The notes under the pieces are model-generated. The model saw nothing but the letters and a program-made list of their open reading frames with translations. It was not told the DNA's origin and did not search any database. A stretch of DNA of 64,000 nucleotides from the NCBI RefSeq assembly GCF_964204645.1, contig NC_134025.1, positions 2,051,001 through 2,115,000 of the forward strand, written 5' to 3'. Positions 44,301-59,300 of this stretch are shown here, in pieces. Positions within the stretch are counted from its first letter, which is position 1. Every line of letters starts with the position of its first letter. The stretch comes from Tubulanus polymorphus. Lineage: Eukaryota > Nemertea > Palaeonemertea > Tubulaniformes > Tubulanidae. The position numbers and the translations under genes were made by a program.

Positions 44301-47300
44301 CTCTACCGGACCAACTAGCAGTTTCTCTACTGGTCCTACGAGCAGTTACTCTACGGGACCAACTAGCAGTTTCTCAACCGGGCCAACAACTGCAAGCATG
44401 TCTACTGGACCAACTAGCAGTTTCTCGACAGGACCAACAACTGCAAGCACGTCTACTGGACCAACTAGCAGTTTCTCTACAGGACCAACCACTGCAAGCA
44501 TGTCTACTGGACCAACTAGCAGCTTCTCTACAGGACCAACTAGCAGTTTCTCTACCGGGCCAACAACTGCAAGCATGTCTACTGGACCAACTAGCAGTTT
44601 CTCTACAGGACCTACGAGCAGTTTCTCTACCGGACCAACTAGCAGTTTCTCTACTGGTCCTACGAGCAGTTACTCTACGGGACCAACTAGCAGTTTCTCT
44701 ACTGGACCAACAACTGCAAGCATGTCTACTGGACCTACGAGTAGTATCTCTACAGGACCAACTAGCAGTTTCTCTTCTGGACCAACAACTCCAAGCATGT
44801 CTACTGGACCAACTAGCAGTTTCTCTACAGGACCAACAACTGCAAGCATGTCTACTGGATCAATGAGTAGTGTCTCTAGTGGGCCAACTAGCAGTTTCTT
44901 GACAGGACCAACAACTGCAAGCACGTCTACTGGACCAACTAGCAGTTTCTCTACGGGACCAACAACTGCAAGCATGTCTACTGGACCAACTAGTAGTTTC
45001 TCAACCGGGCCAACAACTGCAAGCATGTCAACCGGACCAACAAGCAGTTTCTCTACAGGACCAACAACTGCAAGCATGTCTACTGGACCAACTAGCAGTT
45101 TCTCAACCGGGCCAACAACTGCAAGCATGTCTACTGGACCAACTAGCAGTTTCTCCACAGGACCAACTAGCAGTTTCTCTACGGGACCAACAACTGCAAG
45201 CATGTCTACTGGGCCAACAAGCAGTTTCTCTACAGGACCAACAACTGCAAGCATGTCTACTGGACCAACTAGCAGTTTCTCAACCGGGCCAACAACTCCA
45301 AGCATGTCTACTGGACCAACTAGCAGTTTCTCTACAGGACCAACAACTGCAAGCATGTCTACTGGACCAACTAGCAGTTTCTCTACAGGACCAACTAGCA
45401 GTTTCTCTACAGGACCAACAACTGCAAGCATGTCTACTGGATCAATGAGTAGTGTCTCTACTGGGCCAACTAGCAGTTTCTCGACAGGACCAACAACTGC
45501 AAGCACGTCTACTGGACCAACTAGCAGTTTCTCTACGGGACCAACAACTGCAAGCATGTCTACTGGACCAACTAGTAGTTTCTCAACCGGGCCAACAACT
45601 GCAAGCATGTCAACCGGACCAACAAGCAGTTTCTCTACAGGACCAACAACTGCAAGCATGTCTACTGGACCAACTAGCAGTTTCTCAACCGGGCCAACAA
45701 CTGCAAGCATGTCTACTGGACCAACTAGCAGTTTCTCTACAGGACCAACTAGCAGTTTCTCTACAGGACCAACAACTGCAAGCATGTCTACTGGATCAAT
45801 GAGTAGTGTCTCTACTGGGCCAACTAGCAGTTTCTCGACAGGACCAACAACTGCAAGCACGTCTACTGGACCAACTAGCAGTTTCTCTACGGGACCAACA
45901 ACTGCAAGCATGTCTACTGGACCAACTAGTAGTTTCTCAACCGGGCCAACAACTGCAAGCATGTCTACTGGGCCAACTAGCAGTTTCTCTACCGGGCCAA
46001 CTAGTAGTTTCTCTACGGGGCCAACTAGCAGCTTCTCTACAGGACCAACTAGCAGTTTCTCAACCGGGCCAACAACTGCAAGCATGTCTACTGGACCAAC
46101 TAGCAGTTTCTCGTCAGGGCCAACAACTCCAAGCATGTCTACTGGATCAATGAGTAGTGTCTCTACTGGGCCAACTAGCAGTTTCTCAACCGGGCCAACA
46201 ACTGCAAGCATGTCTACTGGACCAACTAGCAGTTTCTCGACAGGACCAACAACTGCAAGCACGTCTACTGGACCAACTAGCAGTTTCTCTACAGGGCCAA
46301 CTAGTAGTTTCTCTACAGGGCCAACTAGCAGCTTCTCTACAGGACCAACTAGCAGTTTCTCTACCGGGCCAACAACTGCAAGCATGTCTACTGGACCAAC
46401 TAGCAGTTTCTCTACAGGACCTACGAGCAGTTACTCTACGGGACCAACTAGCAGTTTCTCTACTGGACCAACAACTGCAAGCATGTCTACTGGATCAATG
46501 AGTAGTGTCTCTACCGGACCAACAAGTAGTTTCTCAACTGGACCAACAACTCCAAGCATGTCTACTGGACCAACTAGCAGTTTCTCTACCGGGCCAACTA
46601 GTAGTTTCTCTACTGGGCCTACGAGCAGTTACTCAACTGGACCAACTAGCAGTTTCTCTACAGGACCTTCGAGCAGTTTCTCCACCGGACCAACTAGCAG
46701 TTACTCTACTGGACCAACTAGTAGTGTCTCTACCGGACCAACAAGTAGTTTCTCTACTGGGCCAACAACTGCAAGCATGTCTACTGGACCAACTAGCAGT
46801 TTCTCTACTGGGCCAACAACTGCAAGCATGTCTACTGGACCAACTAGCAGTTTCTCTACAGGACCTACGAGCAGTTTCTCTACCGGACCAACTAGCAGTT
46901 TCTCTACTGGTCCTACGAGCAGTTACTCTACGGGACCAACTAGCAGTTTCTCTACTGCATCAACAACTGCAAGCATGTCTACTGGATCAATGAGTAGTGT
47001 CTCTACCGGACCAACAAGTAGTTTCTCAACTGGACCAACAACTCCAAGCATGTCTACTGGACCAACTAGCAGTTTCTCTACCGGGCCAACTAGTAGTTTC
47101 TCTACTGGGCCTACGAGCAGTTACTCAACTGGACCAACTAGCAGTTTCTCTACCGGGCCAACTAGTAGTTTCTCTACTGGGCCTACGAGCAGTTACTCAA
47201 CTGGACCAACTAGCAGTTTCTCTACCGGGCCAACTAGCAGTTTCTCTACTGGGCCAACAACTGCAAGCATGTCTACTGGACCAACTAGCAGTTTCTCTAG

Positions 47301-50300
47301 TGGACCAACAACTGCAAGCATGTCTACTGGACCAACTAGCAGTTTCTCTACAGGACCTACGAGCAGTTTCTCTACCGGACCAACTAGCAGTTTCTCGACA
47401 GAATCAACTAGTAGTTTCTCGACAGGATCAACAAGTAGTGTGTCTACTGGACCAACTAGCAGTTACTCAACCGGGCCAACTAGCAGTTTCTCCACTGGAC
47501 CTACGAGCAGTTACTCTACTGGACCTACGAGCAGTTTCTCTACCGGACCAACTAGCAGTTTCTCTACCGGGCCAACTAGCAGTTTCTCGACAGGATCAAC
47601 AAGTAGTGTGTCTACTGGACCAACCAGCAGTTTCTCTACAGGACCAACCACTGCAAGCATGTCTACTGGACCAACTAGCAGCTTCTCTACAGGACCAACC
47701 ACTGCAAGCATGTCTACTGGACCAACTAGCAGTTTCTCTACAGGGCCAACTAGCAGCTTCTCTACAGGACCAACTAGCAGTTTCTCAACCGGGCCAACAA
47801 CTGCAAGCATGTCTACTGGATCAATGAGTAGTGTCTCTACTGGACCAACTAGTAGTTTCTCAACCGGGCCAACAACAGGAAGCATGTCTACTGGACCAAC
47901 TAGCAGCTTCTCTACAGGACCAACCACTGCAAGCATGTCAACTGGACCAACGAGCAGTTTCTCTACTGGACCAACTAGCAGTTTCTCGACAGGGCCAACA
48001 ACTGCAAGCATGTCTACTGGACCAACGAGCAGTTTCTCTACAGGACCAACCACTGCAAGCATGTCTACTGGACCAACGAGTAGTTTCTCTACTATGCCAA
48101 CAAGTAGTGTCTCTACTGGACCAACAACTGCAAGCATGTCTACTGGACCAACTAGCAGCTTCTCTACAGGACCAACCACTGCAAGCATGTCTACTGGACC
48201 AACGAGTAGTTTCTCTACTATGCCAACAAGTAGTGTCTCTACTGAACCAACAACTGCAAGCATGTCTACTGGATCAACTAGCAGTTTCTCAACCGGGTCG
48301 ACAACTGCAAGCATGTCTACTGGACCAACTAGCAGTTTCTCTACAGGACCAACTAGCAGCTTCACTACTGGACCGACAACTCCAAGCATGTCTACTGGAC
48401 CAACTAGCAGTTTCTCAACAGGGACAACAACTCCAAGCATGTCTACTGGATCAACGAGTAGTTTCTCTACTGGACCTACGAGCAGTTACTCTACTGGACC
48501 AACTAGTAGTTTCTCTACTGGGCCAACAACTCCAAGCATGTCTACTGGATCAATGAGTAGTGTCTCCACCGGACCAACTAGCAGTTTCTCGAGTGGGCAA
48601 ACAACTGCAAGCATGTCTACTGGACCAACTAGCAGTTTCTCTACAGGACCTACGAGCAGTTTCTCTACCGGGCCAACTAGCAGTTTCTCTACCGGACCAA
48701 CTAGCAGTTTTTCGACAGGATCAACTAGTAGTTTCTCGACAGGATCAACAAGTAGTGTGTCTACTGGACCAACTAGCAGTTACTCAACCGGGCCAACTAG
48801 CAGTTTCTCCACTGGACCTACGAGCAGTTACTCTACTGGACCTACGAGCAGTTTCTCTACCGGACCAACTAGCAGTTTCTCTACCGGACCAACTAGCAGT
48901 TTCTCTACTGGTCCTACGAGCAGTTACTCTACGGGACCAACTAGCAGTTTCTCTACTGGACCAACAACTGCAAGCATGTCTACTGGATCAATGAGTAGTG
49001 TCTCTACCGGACCAACAAGTAGTTTCTCAACTGGACCAACAACTCCAAGCATGTCTACTGGACCAACTAGCAGTTTCTCTACCGGGCCAACTAGTAGTTT
49101 CTCTACTGGGCCTACGAGCAGTTACTCAACTGGACCAACTAGCAGTTTCTCTACAGGACCTTCGAGCAGTTTCTCTACCGGACCAACTAGCAGTTACTCT
49201 ACTGGACCAACTAGTAGTGTCTCTACCAGACCAACAAGTAGTTTCTCTACTGGGCCAACAACTGCAAGCATGTCTACTGGACCAACTAGCAGTTTCTCTA
49301 CAGGACCTACGAGCAGTTTCTCTACCGGACCAACTAGCAGTTTCTCGACAGGATCAACTAGTAGTTTCTCGACAGGATCAACAAGTAGTGTGTCTACTGG
49401 ACCAACTAGCAGTTACTCAACCGGGCCAACTAGCAGTTTCTCCACTGGACCAACTAGCAGTTTCTCTACTGGACCTACGAGCAGTTTCTCTACCGGACCA
49501 ACTAGCAGTTTCTCTACCGGGCCAACTAGTAGTTTCTCGACAGGATCAACAAGTAGTGTGTCTACTGGACCAACTAGCAGTTACTCAACCGGGCTAACTA
49601 GCAGTTTCTCCACTGGACCTACGAGCAGTTACTCTACTGGACCAACTAGTAGTATCTCTACTGGGCCAACAACTCCAAGCATGTCTACTGGATCAATGAG
49701 TAGTGTCTCCACCGGACCAACTAGCAGTTTCTCTACCGGGCCTACTAGCAGTTTCTCCACTGGACCTACGAGCAGTTACTCCACGGGACCAACTAGTAGT
49801 TTCTCTACTGGACCAACAACTGTAAGCATGTCTACTGGGTCAATGAGTAGTGTCTCTACCGGACCAACAAGTAGTTTCTCAACTGGACCAACAACTCCAA
49901 GAATGTCTACTGGACCAACTAGCAGTTTCTCTACCGTGCCAACTAGCAGTTTCTCTACAGGACCAACTAGTAGTGTCTCTACCAGACCAACAAGTAGTTT
50001 CTCTACTGGGCCAACAACTGCAAGCATGTCTACTGGACCAACTAGCAGTTTCTCTACAGGACCTACGAGCAGTTTCTCTACCGGACCAACTAGCAGTTTC
50101 TCTACTGGTCCTACGAGCAGTTACTCTACGGGACCAACTAGCAGTTTCTCTACTGGACCAACAACTGCAAGCATGTCTACTGGATCAATGAGTAGTGTCT
50201 CTACCGGACCAACAAGTAGTTTCTCAACTGGACCAACAACTCCAAGCATGTCTACTGGACCAACTAGCAGTTTCTCTACCGGGCCAACTAGTAGTTTCTC

Positions 50301-53300
50301 TACTGGGCCTACGAGCAGTTACTCAACTGGACCAACTAGCAGTTTCTCTACAGGACCTTCGAGCAGTTTCTCCACCGGACCAACTAGCAGTTACTCTACT
50401 GGACCAACTAGTAGTGTCTCTACTGGACCAACTAGCAGTTTCTCCACTGGACCTACGAGCAGTTACTCTACTGGACCAACTAGCAGTTTCTCTAGTGGGC
50501 CAACAACTGCAAGCATGTCTACTGGACCAACTAGCAGTTTCTCTACAGGACCTACGAGCAGTTTCTCTACCGGACCAACTAGCAGTTTCTCTACTGGTCC
50601 TACGAGCAGTTACTCTACGGGACCAACTAGCAGTTTCTCTACTGGACCAACAACTGCAAGCATGTCTACTGGATCAATGAGTAGTGTCTCTACCGGACCA
50701 ACAAGTAGTTTCTCAACTGGACCAACAACTCCAAGCATGTCTACTGGACCAACTAGCAGTTTCTCTACCGGGCCAACTAGTAGTTTCTCTACTGGGCCTA
50801 CGAGCAGTTACTCAACTGGACCAACTAGCAGTTTCTCTACAGGACCTTCGAGCAGTTTCTCCACCGGACCAACTAGCAGTTACTCTACTGGACCCACTAG
50901 TAGTGTCTCTACTGGACCAACTAGCAGTTTCTCCACTGGACCTACGAGCAGTTACTCTACTGAACCAACTAGCAGTTTCTCTAGTGGGCCAACAACTGCA
51001 AGCATGTCTACTGGACCAACTAGCAGTTTCTCTACAGGACCTACGAGCAGTTTCTCTACCGGACCAACTAGCAGTTTCTCGACAGGATCAACTAGTAGTG
51101 TATCTACTGGACCAACTAGTAGTTCCTCTACAGGATCAACAAGTAGTGTGTCTACTGGACCAACTAGCAGTTACTCAACCGGGCCAACTAGCAGTTTCTC
51201 CACTGGACCTACGAGCAGTTACTCTACTGGACCTACGAGCAGTTACTCCACGGGACCAACTAGTAGTTTCTCTACTGGGCCAACAACTCCAAGCGTGTCT
51301 ACTGGACCAACTAGCAGTTACTCAACTGGGCCAACTAGCAGTTTCTCCACTGGACCTACGAGCAGTTACTCTACTGGACCAACTAGTAGTTTCTCTACTG
51401 GGCCAACAACTGCAAGCATGTCTACTGGACCAACTAGCAGTTTCTCTACTGGACCTACGAGCAGTTTCTCTACCGGACCAACTAGCAGTTCCTCTACCGG
51501 GCCAACTAGCAGTTTCTCGACAGGATCAACAAGTAGTGTGTCTACTGGACCAACTAGCAGTTACTCAACCGGGCCAACTAGCAGTTTCTCCACTGGATCT
51601 ACGAGCAGTTACTCTACTGGACCTACGAGCAGTTTCTCTACCGGACCAACTAGCAGTTTCTCTACCGGACCAACTAGCAGTTTCTCGACAGGATCAACAA
51701 GTAGTGTGTCTACTGGACCAACTAGCAGTTACTCAACCGGGCCAACTAGCAGTTTCTCTACCGGGCCAACTAGCAGTTACTCTACTGGACCTACGAGCAG
51801 TTTCTCTACCGGACCAACTAGCAGTTTCTCGACAGGATCAACAAGTAGTGTGTCTACTGGACCAACTAGTAGTTTCTCTACTGGGCCAACAACTGCAAGC
51901 ATGTCTACGGGACCAACTAGTAGTTTCTCTACTGGGCCAACAACTGCAAGCATGTCTACTGGACCAACTAGCAGTTTCTCTACAGGACCTACGAGCAGTT
52001 TCTCTACCGGGCCAACTAGCAGTTTCTCTACAGGATCAACAAGTAGTGTGTCTACTGGACCAACTAGTAGTTTCTCTACAGGATCAACAACTGCAAGCAT
52101 GTCTACTGGACCAACTAGCAGCTTCTCTACAGGACCTACGAGCAGTTTCTCTACTGGACCAACATCTTCCTTATCAACCCAATCTACTGTTCCAGGTATT
52201 CCTTCTTTTCCTTTTCTGTAATCAAGTTGTATTTTAATTGTACGGGTCTGTTTATATTATATGTGTTTTCAGCACCATGTACTAAGGTCAATGGAATGGA
52301 AAATGAAGCGTTTATTGATAATGACGACATTGTTTTGATTGGTAGTAATAACTCTGTAGAAGATGTGCGCCCATCTGGATCTGGGGCACAATCAAACTTA
52401 CCATTTACATCTGTTACAATTGCCATCAGTAATATTCCTATACAGATCGGAAAGATCATTCTTGACACCACTGGAACTGACACATATACAGTCGATGTTG
52501 ATGGAAAACCTTTAAATGAAGTAAGGCTAAAAATATGTATTTCCTAGGTTATCCTTACCTTAGCACCGAAACGATAGTTACATTTGTAACCTTGTACCAT
52601 TCATTTTAAACCGACCTCAAAATTGCACTTCATTCGGTGGATTAACATTTTCAGGATGATGTGATCAATTCAGTTGAAAATGGCAATTTCCCCCCCAACG
52701 AACCACTGATATTGAACGACAATATCTTTGGCAAGGAAGTGAAAATAACTTTAACCAAAAGAGCTGATTCCCCGTCACAAACATTTAAGACATCTATATT
52801 TGCATGTTTTGAACAAACAACATCAGGTTTGTAACGACCACATATTGGACATTAAGGTGTATTTCAAGCAACGGCTGTTGCGTATTTGTAAATGAAACTA
52901 TGTAAAATGAAAATAATGATATGTCATTAGATGCACCCTTGGAACTTTTCTTTGTACATGTACTAAAGTTACGATGCGAATGCATTTGTTATCATAATCA
53001 ACATATTTTGCACTGTATTTCTAATAAATTAGCACATTTTCATGCTTTTTTGTGTTGATAATCGGATTTGTACGGATCTTTTACACACCACGTCTTATCT
53101 CTAACCACGTCTTGTCTCTTTCACATGTATTCAGTAGCGTTCAGGTATATGCGATACATTAATACCGAATTTATGTTTATTTTCATAAGCATTCTCAACT
53201 GTGACGTCAACCATATCGGCATCAACGTCAACCATAGAAACTACAAGCTTCACACGTAAGTTAAAGATTTATTTTGATACAAGTAACATCATCGCACAAT

Positions 53301-56300
53301 ATTCCAACGAAGTTGCATAGATATTCGAGTGTTTATTTCGAATAATATGAATTAAACTGTTTTTGCCGTATTTTTCAATACACTATTTGTTATGAGATGC
53401 ATTACTGAAAGCCCTGTCTTGTAAGTCATCAGAGCGTCTACGATGGACACTAGATATAGCAAAGAAATATCCTCGTTTCTCATCCAAGCCAAATCCCGCG
53501 AGCATGTTTTTTTTTAAATTACTTTTTATAATCTTTTATAAACTTTATTTCAATGTATTCAAATGACATAACATAATATCTTTATGATTTCTAACATTCT
53601 ATTGATGTGATTTTATTACCATAATTCGTATCTTTTTTTCTACTGTGTTTCAAGTGTCTATTATAAAAGCTAAATAATAAAATATATAAATTTCCACACA
53701 AAATATAAACGATATAAATTCCCAAACTAATCACATTGAAAAACACCAAGAATCTTTGTAAGTCAAACTTATTTTTTTTTCATATAGAATGTTTATAAAG
53801 AAAGTTCCGCATCTAAACGGTCTATTACGATCCGTGGGTATCCATAAATACGACACCGCCATTCTTGATAATGCTGTATAAACCTAATATAATTGCATTA
53901 TAGACAAATCGATGCATCGTCATAAGTGCTTTTAATACATTATCATATCGTATTGATAATTTAAGTATATAAAAGGTGTTCTATAGTTTAATGCATAGCT
54001 AGCTGGGCTCAGCACACTTGGATTTTTTCCTCGCAAACCGAAGAAAACGATAAATTTATGTCACGAACGCCTCTATAGACTAGTATTTGTATAATCTACA
54101 TTAATACAAATTCCGTCATCCTCATCATCGTCGTCGTCATCGTCATCATCTCTCTCTCTCTTAGGGATTTAAAAATGCAATAATATTTCTCGTACATGAA
54201 TGATATCAAGAATGTTAAATGAACTAGTTTCTACTGGATTGGCCTGAAACTATACACCGAGTGTCTCTAACGAAATGTAAACCAGACTCACTATGTTTGA
54301 AATGTGATAACAATCAGTGCCACATATTCTTCAGAAACAAGCAGTTTCTCTACTGCACCAACGAGCAGTTACTCAACTAGACCAACAAGCAGTTTCTCGA
54401 CAGGACCAACTAGCAGTTTCTCTACTGCACCAACAAGCAGTTTCTCTACAGGATCAACAACTGCAAGCATGTCTACTGGATCAATGAGTAGTGTCTCTAC
54501 TGGACCAACGAGTAGCTTCTCTACAGAGCCAACTAGCAGTTTCTCTACCGGGCCAACTAGCAGTTTCTCCACAGGATCAACAAGTAGTGTGTCTACTGGA
54601 CCAACTAGTAGTTTCTCTACAGGATCAACAAGTAGTGTGTCTACTGGACCAACTAGTAGTTTCTCTACAGGATCAACAAGTAGTGTGTCTACTGGACCAA
54701 CTAGCACATACTCAACCGGGCCAACTAGCAGTTTCTCCACTGGACCTACCACTGGACCTACGAGCAGTTACTCTACTGGACCTACGAGCAGTTTCTCTAC
54801 CGGGCTTACTAGCAGTTTCTCGACAGGATCAACAAGTAGTGTGTCTACTGGACCAACTAGCAGTTATTCAACCGGGCCAACTAGCAGTTTCTCCACTGGA
54901 CCTACGAGCAGTTACTCCACGGGACCAACTAGTAGTTTCTCTACTGGGCCAACAACTCCAAGCGTGTCTACTGGACCAACTAGCAGTTACTCAACTGGGC
55001 CAACTAGCAGTTTCTCCACTGGACCTACGAGCAGTTACTCTACTGGACCAACTAGTAGTTTCTCTACTGGGCCAACAACTGCAAGCATGTCTACTGGACC
55101 AACTAGCAGTTTCTCTACTGGACCTACGAGCAGTTTCTCTACCGGACCAACTAGCAGTTTCTCTACCGGGCCAACTAGCAGTTTCTCGACAGGATCAACA
55201 AGTAGTGTGTCTACTGGACCAACTAGCAGTTATTCAACCGGGCCAACTAGCAGTTTCTCCACTGGACCTACGAGCAGTTACTCCACGGGACCAACTAGTA
55301 GTTTCTCTACTGGGCCAACAACTGCAAGCATGTCTACTGGACCAACTAGCAGTTACTCAACTGGGCCAACTAGCAGTTTCTCCACTGGACCTACGAGCAG
55401 TTACTCTACTGGACCAACTAGTAGTTTCTCTACTGGGCCAACAACTGCAAGCATGTCTACTGGACCAACTAGCAGTTTCTCTACTGGACCTACGAGCAGT
55501 TTCTCTACCGGACCAACTAGCAGTCTCTCTACCGGGCCAACTAGCAGTTTCTCGACAGGATCAACAAGTAGTGTGTCTACTGGACCAACTAGCAGTTATT
55601 CAACCGGGCCAACTAGCAGTTACTCCACTGGACCTTCGAGCAGTTACTCCACGGGACCAACTAGTAGTTTCTCTACTGGGCCAACAACTGCAAGCGTGTC
55701 TACTGGACCAACTAGCAGTTACTCAACTGGGCCAACTAGCAGTTTCTCCACTGGACCTACGAGCAGTTACTCTACTGGACCAACTAGTAGTTTCTCTACT
55801 GAGCCTACGAGCAGTTACTCTACTGGACCTACGAGCAGTTTCTCTACCGGACCAACTAGCAGTTTCTCTACCGGGCCAACTAGCAGTTTCTCCACAGGAT
55901 CAACAAGTAGTGTGTCTACTGGACCAACTAGTAGTTTCTCTACAGGATCAACAAGTAGTGTGTCTACTGGACCAACTAGTAGTTCCTCTACAGGATCAAC
56001 AAGTAGTGTGTCTACTGGACCAACTAGCAGTTACTCAACCGGGCCAACTAGCAGTTTCTCCACTGGACCTACGAGCAGTTACTCTACTGGACCTACGAGC
56101 AGTTTCTCTACCGGACCAACTAGCAGTTTCTCGACAGGATCAACAAGTAGTGTGTCTACTGGACCAACTAGCAGTTATTCAACCGGGCCAACTAGCAGTT
56201 TCTCCACTGGACCTACGAGCAGTTACTCCACGGGACCAACTAGTAGTTTCTCTACTGGGCCAACAACTCCAAGCGTGTCTACTGGACCAACTAGCAGTTA

Positions 56301-59300
56301 CTCAACTGGGCCAACTAGCAGTTTCTCCACTGGACCTACGAGCAGTTACTCTACTGGACCAACTAGTAGTTTCTCTACTGGGCCAACAACTGCAAGCATG
56401 TCTACTGGACCAACTAGCAGTTTCTCTACTGGACCTACGAGCAGTTTCTCTACCGGACCAACTAGCAGTTTCTCTACCGGGCCAACTAGCAGTTTCTCGA
56501 CAGGGTCAACAAGTAGTGTGTCTACTGGACCAACTAGCAGTTACTCAACCGGGCCAACTAGCAGTTTCTCCACTGGACCTACGAGCAGTTACTCTACTGG
56601 ACCTACGAGCAGTTTCTCTACCGGACCAACTAGCAGTTTCTCTACCGGACCAACTAGCAGTTTCTCGACAGGATCAACAAGTAGTGTGTCTACTGGACCA
56701 ACTAGCAGTTACTCAACCGGGCCAACTAGCAGTTTCTCTACCGGGCCAACTAGCAGTTACTCTACTGGACCTACGAGCAGTTTCTCTACCGGACCAACTA
56801 GCAGTTTCTCGACAGGATCAACAAGTAGTGTGTCTACTGGACCAACTAGTAGTTTCTCTACTGGGCCAACAACTGCAAGCATGTCTACTGGACCAACTAG
56901 CAGTTTCTCTACAGGACCTACGAGCAGTTTCTCTACCGGAATAACTAGCAGTTTCTCGACAGGATCAACCAGTAGAGTATCTACTGGACCAACTAGCAGT
57001 TTCTCCACTGGACCTACGAGCAGTTACTCTACTGGACCAACTAGTAGTTTCTCTACTGGGCCAACAACTGCAAGCATGTCTACTGGACCAACTAGCAGTT
57101 TCTCTACTGGACCTACGAGCAGTTTCTCTACCGGACCAACTAGCAGTTTCTCTACCGGGCCAACTAGCAGTTTCTCGACAGGATCAACAAGTAGTGTGTC
57201 TACTGGACCAACTAGCAGTTATTCAACCGGGCCAACTAGCAGTTTCTCCACTGGACCTACGAGCAGTTACTCCACGGGACCAACTAGTAGTTTCTCTACT
57301 GGGCCAACAACTGCAAGCATGTCTACTGGACCAACTAGCAGTTTCTCTACTGGACCTACGAGCAGTTTCTCTACCGGACCAACTAGCAGTTTCTCTACAG
57401 GATCAACAAGTAGTGTGTCTACTGGACCAACTAGTAGTTCCTCTACAGGATCAACAAGTAGTGTGTCTACTGGACCAACTAGCAGTTACTCAACCGGGCC
57501 AACTAGCAGTTTCTCCACTGGACCTACGAGCAGTTACTCTACTGGACCTACGAGCAGTTTCTCTACCGGACCAACTAGCAGTTTCTCGACAGGATCAACA
57601 AGTAGTGTGTCTACTGGACCAACTAGCAGTTATTCAACCGGGCCAACTAGCAGTTTCTCCACTGGACCTACGAGCAGTTACTCCACGGGACCAACTAGTA
57701 GTTTCTCTACTGGGCCAACAACTCCAAGCGTGTCTACTGGACCAACTAGCAGTTACTCATCTGGGCCAACTAGCAGTTTCTCCACTGGACCTACGAGCAG
57801 TTACTCTACTGGTCCAACTAGTAGTTTCTCTACTGGGCCAACAACTGCAAGCATGTCTACTGGACCAACTAGCAGTTTCTCTACTGGACCTACGAGCAGT
57901 TTCTCTACCGGACCAACTAGCAGTTTCTCTACCGGGCCAACTAGCAGTTTCTCGACAGGGTCAACAAGTAGTGTGTCTACTGGACCAACTAGCAGTTACT
58001 CAACCGGGCCAACTAGCAGTTTCTCCACTGGACCTACGAGCAGTTACTCTACTGGACCTACGAGCAGTTTCTCTACCGGACCAACTAGCAGTTTCTCTAC
58101 CGGACCAACTAGCAGTTTCTCGACAGGATCAACAAGTAGTGTGTCTACTGGACCAACTAGCAGTTACTCAACCGGGCCAACTAGCAGTTTCTCTACCGGG
58201 CCAACTAGCAGTTACTCTACTGGACCTACGAGCAGTTTCTCTACCGGACCAACTAGCAGTTTCTCGACAGGATCAACAAGTAGTGTGTCTACTGGACCAA
58301 CTAGTAGTTTCTCTACTGGGCCAACAACTGCAAGCATGTCTACTGGACCAACTAGCAGTTTCTCTACAGGACCTACGAGCAGTTTCTCTACCGGACTAAC
58401 TAGCAGTTTCTCGACAGGATCAACCAGTAGTGTATCTACTGGACCAACTAGCAGTTTCTCCACTGGACCTACGAGCAGTTACTCTACTGGACCAACTAGT
58501 AGTATCTCTACTGGGCCAACAACTCCAAGCATGTCTACTGGATCAATGAGTAGTGTCTCCACCGGACCAACTAGCAGTTTCTCTACCGGGCCAACTAGCA
58601 GTTTCTCCACTGGACCTACGAGCAGTTTCTCTACCGGGCCAACAACTGCAAGCATGTCTACTGGACCAACTAGCAGTTTCTCTACAGGACCTACGAGCAG
58701 TTTCTCTACCGGACCAACTAGCAGTTTCTCTACTGGGCCAACAACTTCAAGCATGTCTACTGGACCAACTAGCAGTTTCTCTACTGGACCTACGAGCAGT
58801 TTCTCTACCGGACCAACTAGCAGTTTCTCTACCGGGCCAACTAGCAGTTTCTCGACAGGATCAACAAGTAGTGTGTCTACTGGACCAACTAGCAGTTACT
58901 CAACCGGACCAACTAGCAGTTTCTCTACCGGACCAACTAGCAGTTTCTCGACAGGATCAACAAGTAGTGTATCTACTGGACCAACTAGCAGTTACTCAAC
59001 CGGGCCAACTAGCAGTTTCTCCACTGGACCTACGAGCAGTTACTCTACTGGACCTACGAGCAGTTTCTCTACCGGACCAACTAGCAGTTTCTCGACAGGA
59101 TCAACAAGTAGTGTGTCTACTGGGCCAACTAGCAGTTTCTCCACTGGACCTACGAGCAGTTACTCCACGGGACCAACTAGCAGTTTCTCTACTGGGCCAA
59201 CAACTGCAAGCGTGTCTACTGGACCAACTAGCAGTTACTCAACTGGGCCAACTAGCAGTTTCTCCACTGGACCTACGAGCAGTTACTCTACTGGACCAAC

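Noticed and set aside
50684-52237. Second sense frame through the STGP arrays (QLAVSLQDQ-type repeats), and antisense [10 protein letters not shown]-type frames
   Set aside because: These are frame shadows of the Ser/Thr array. They are broken into many pieces and do not connect to splice sites in phase with the domain exons.
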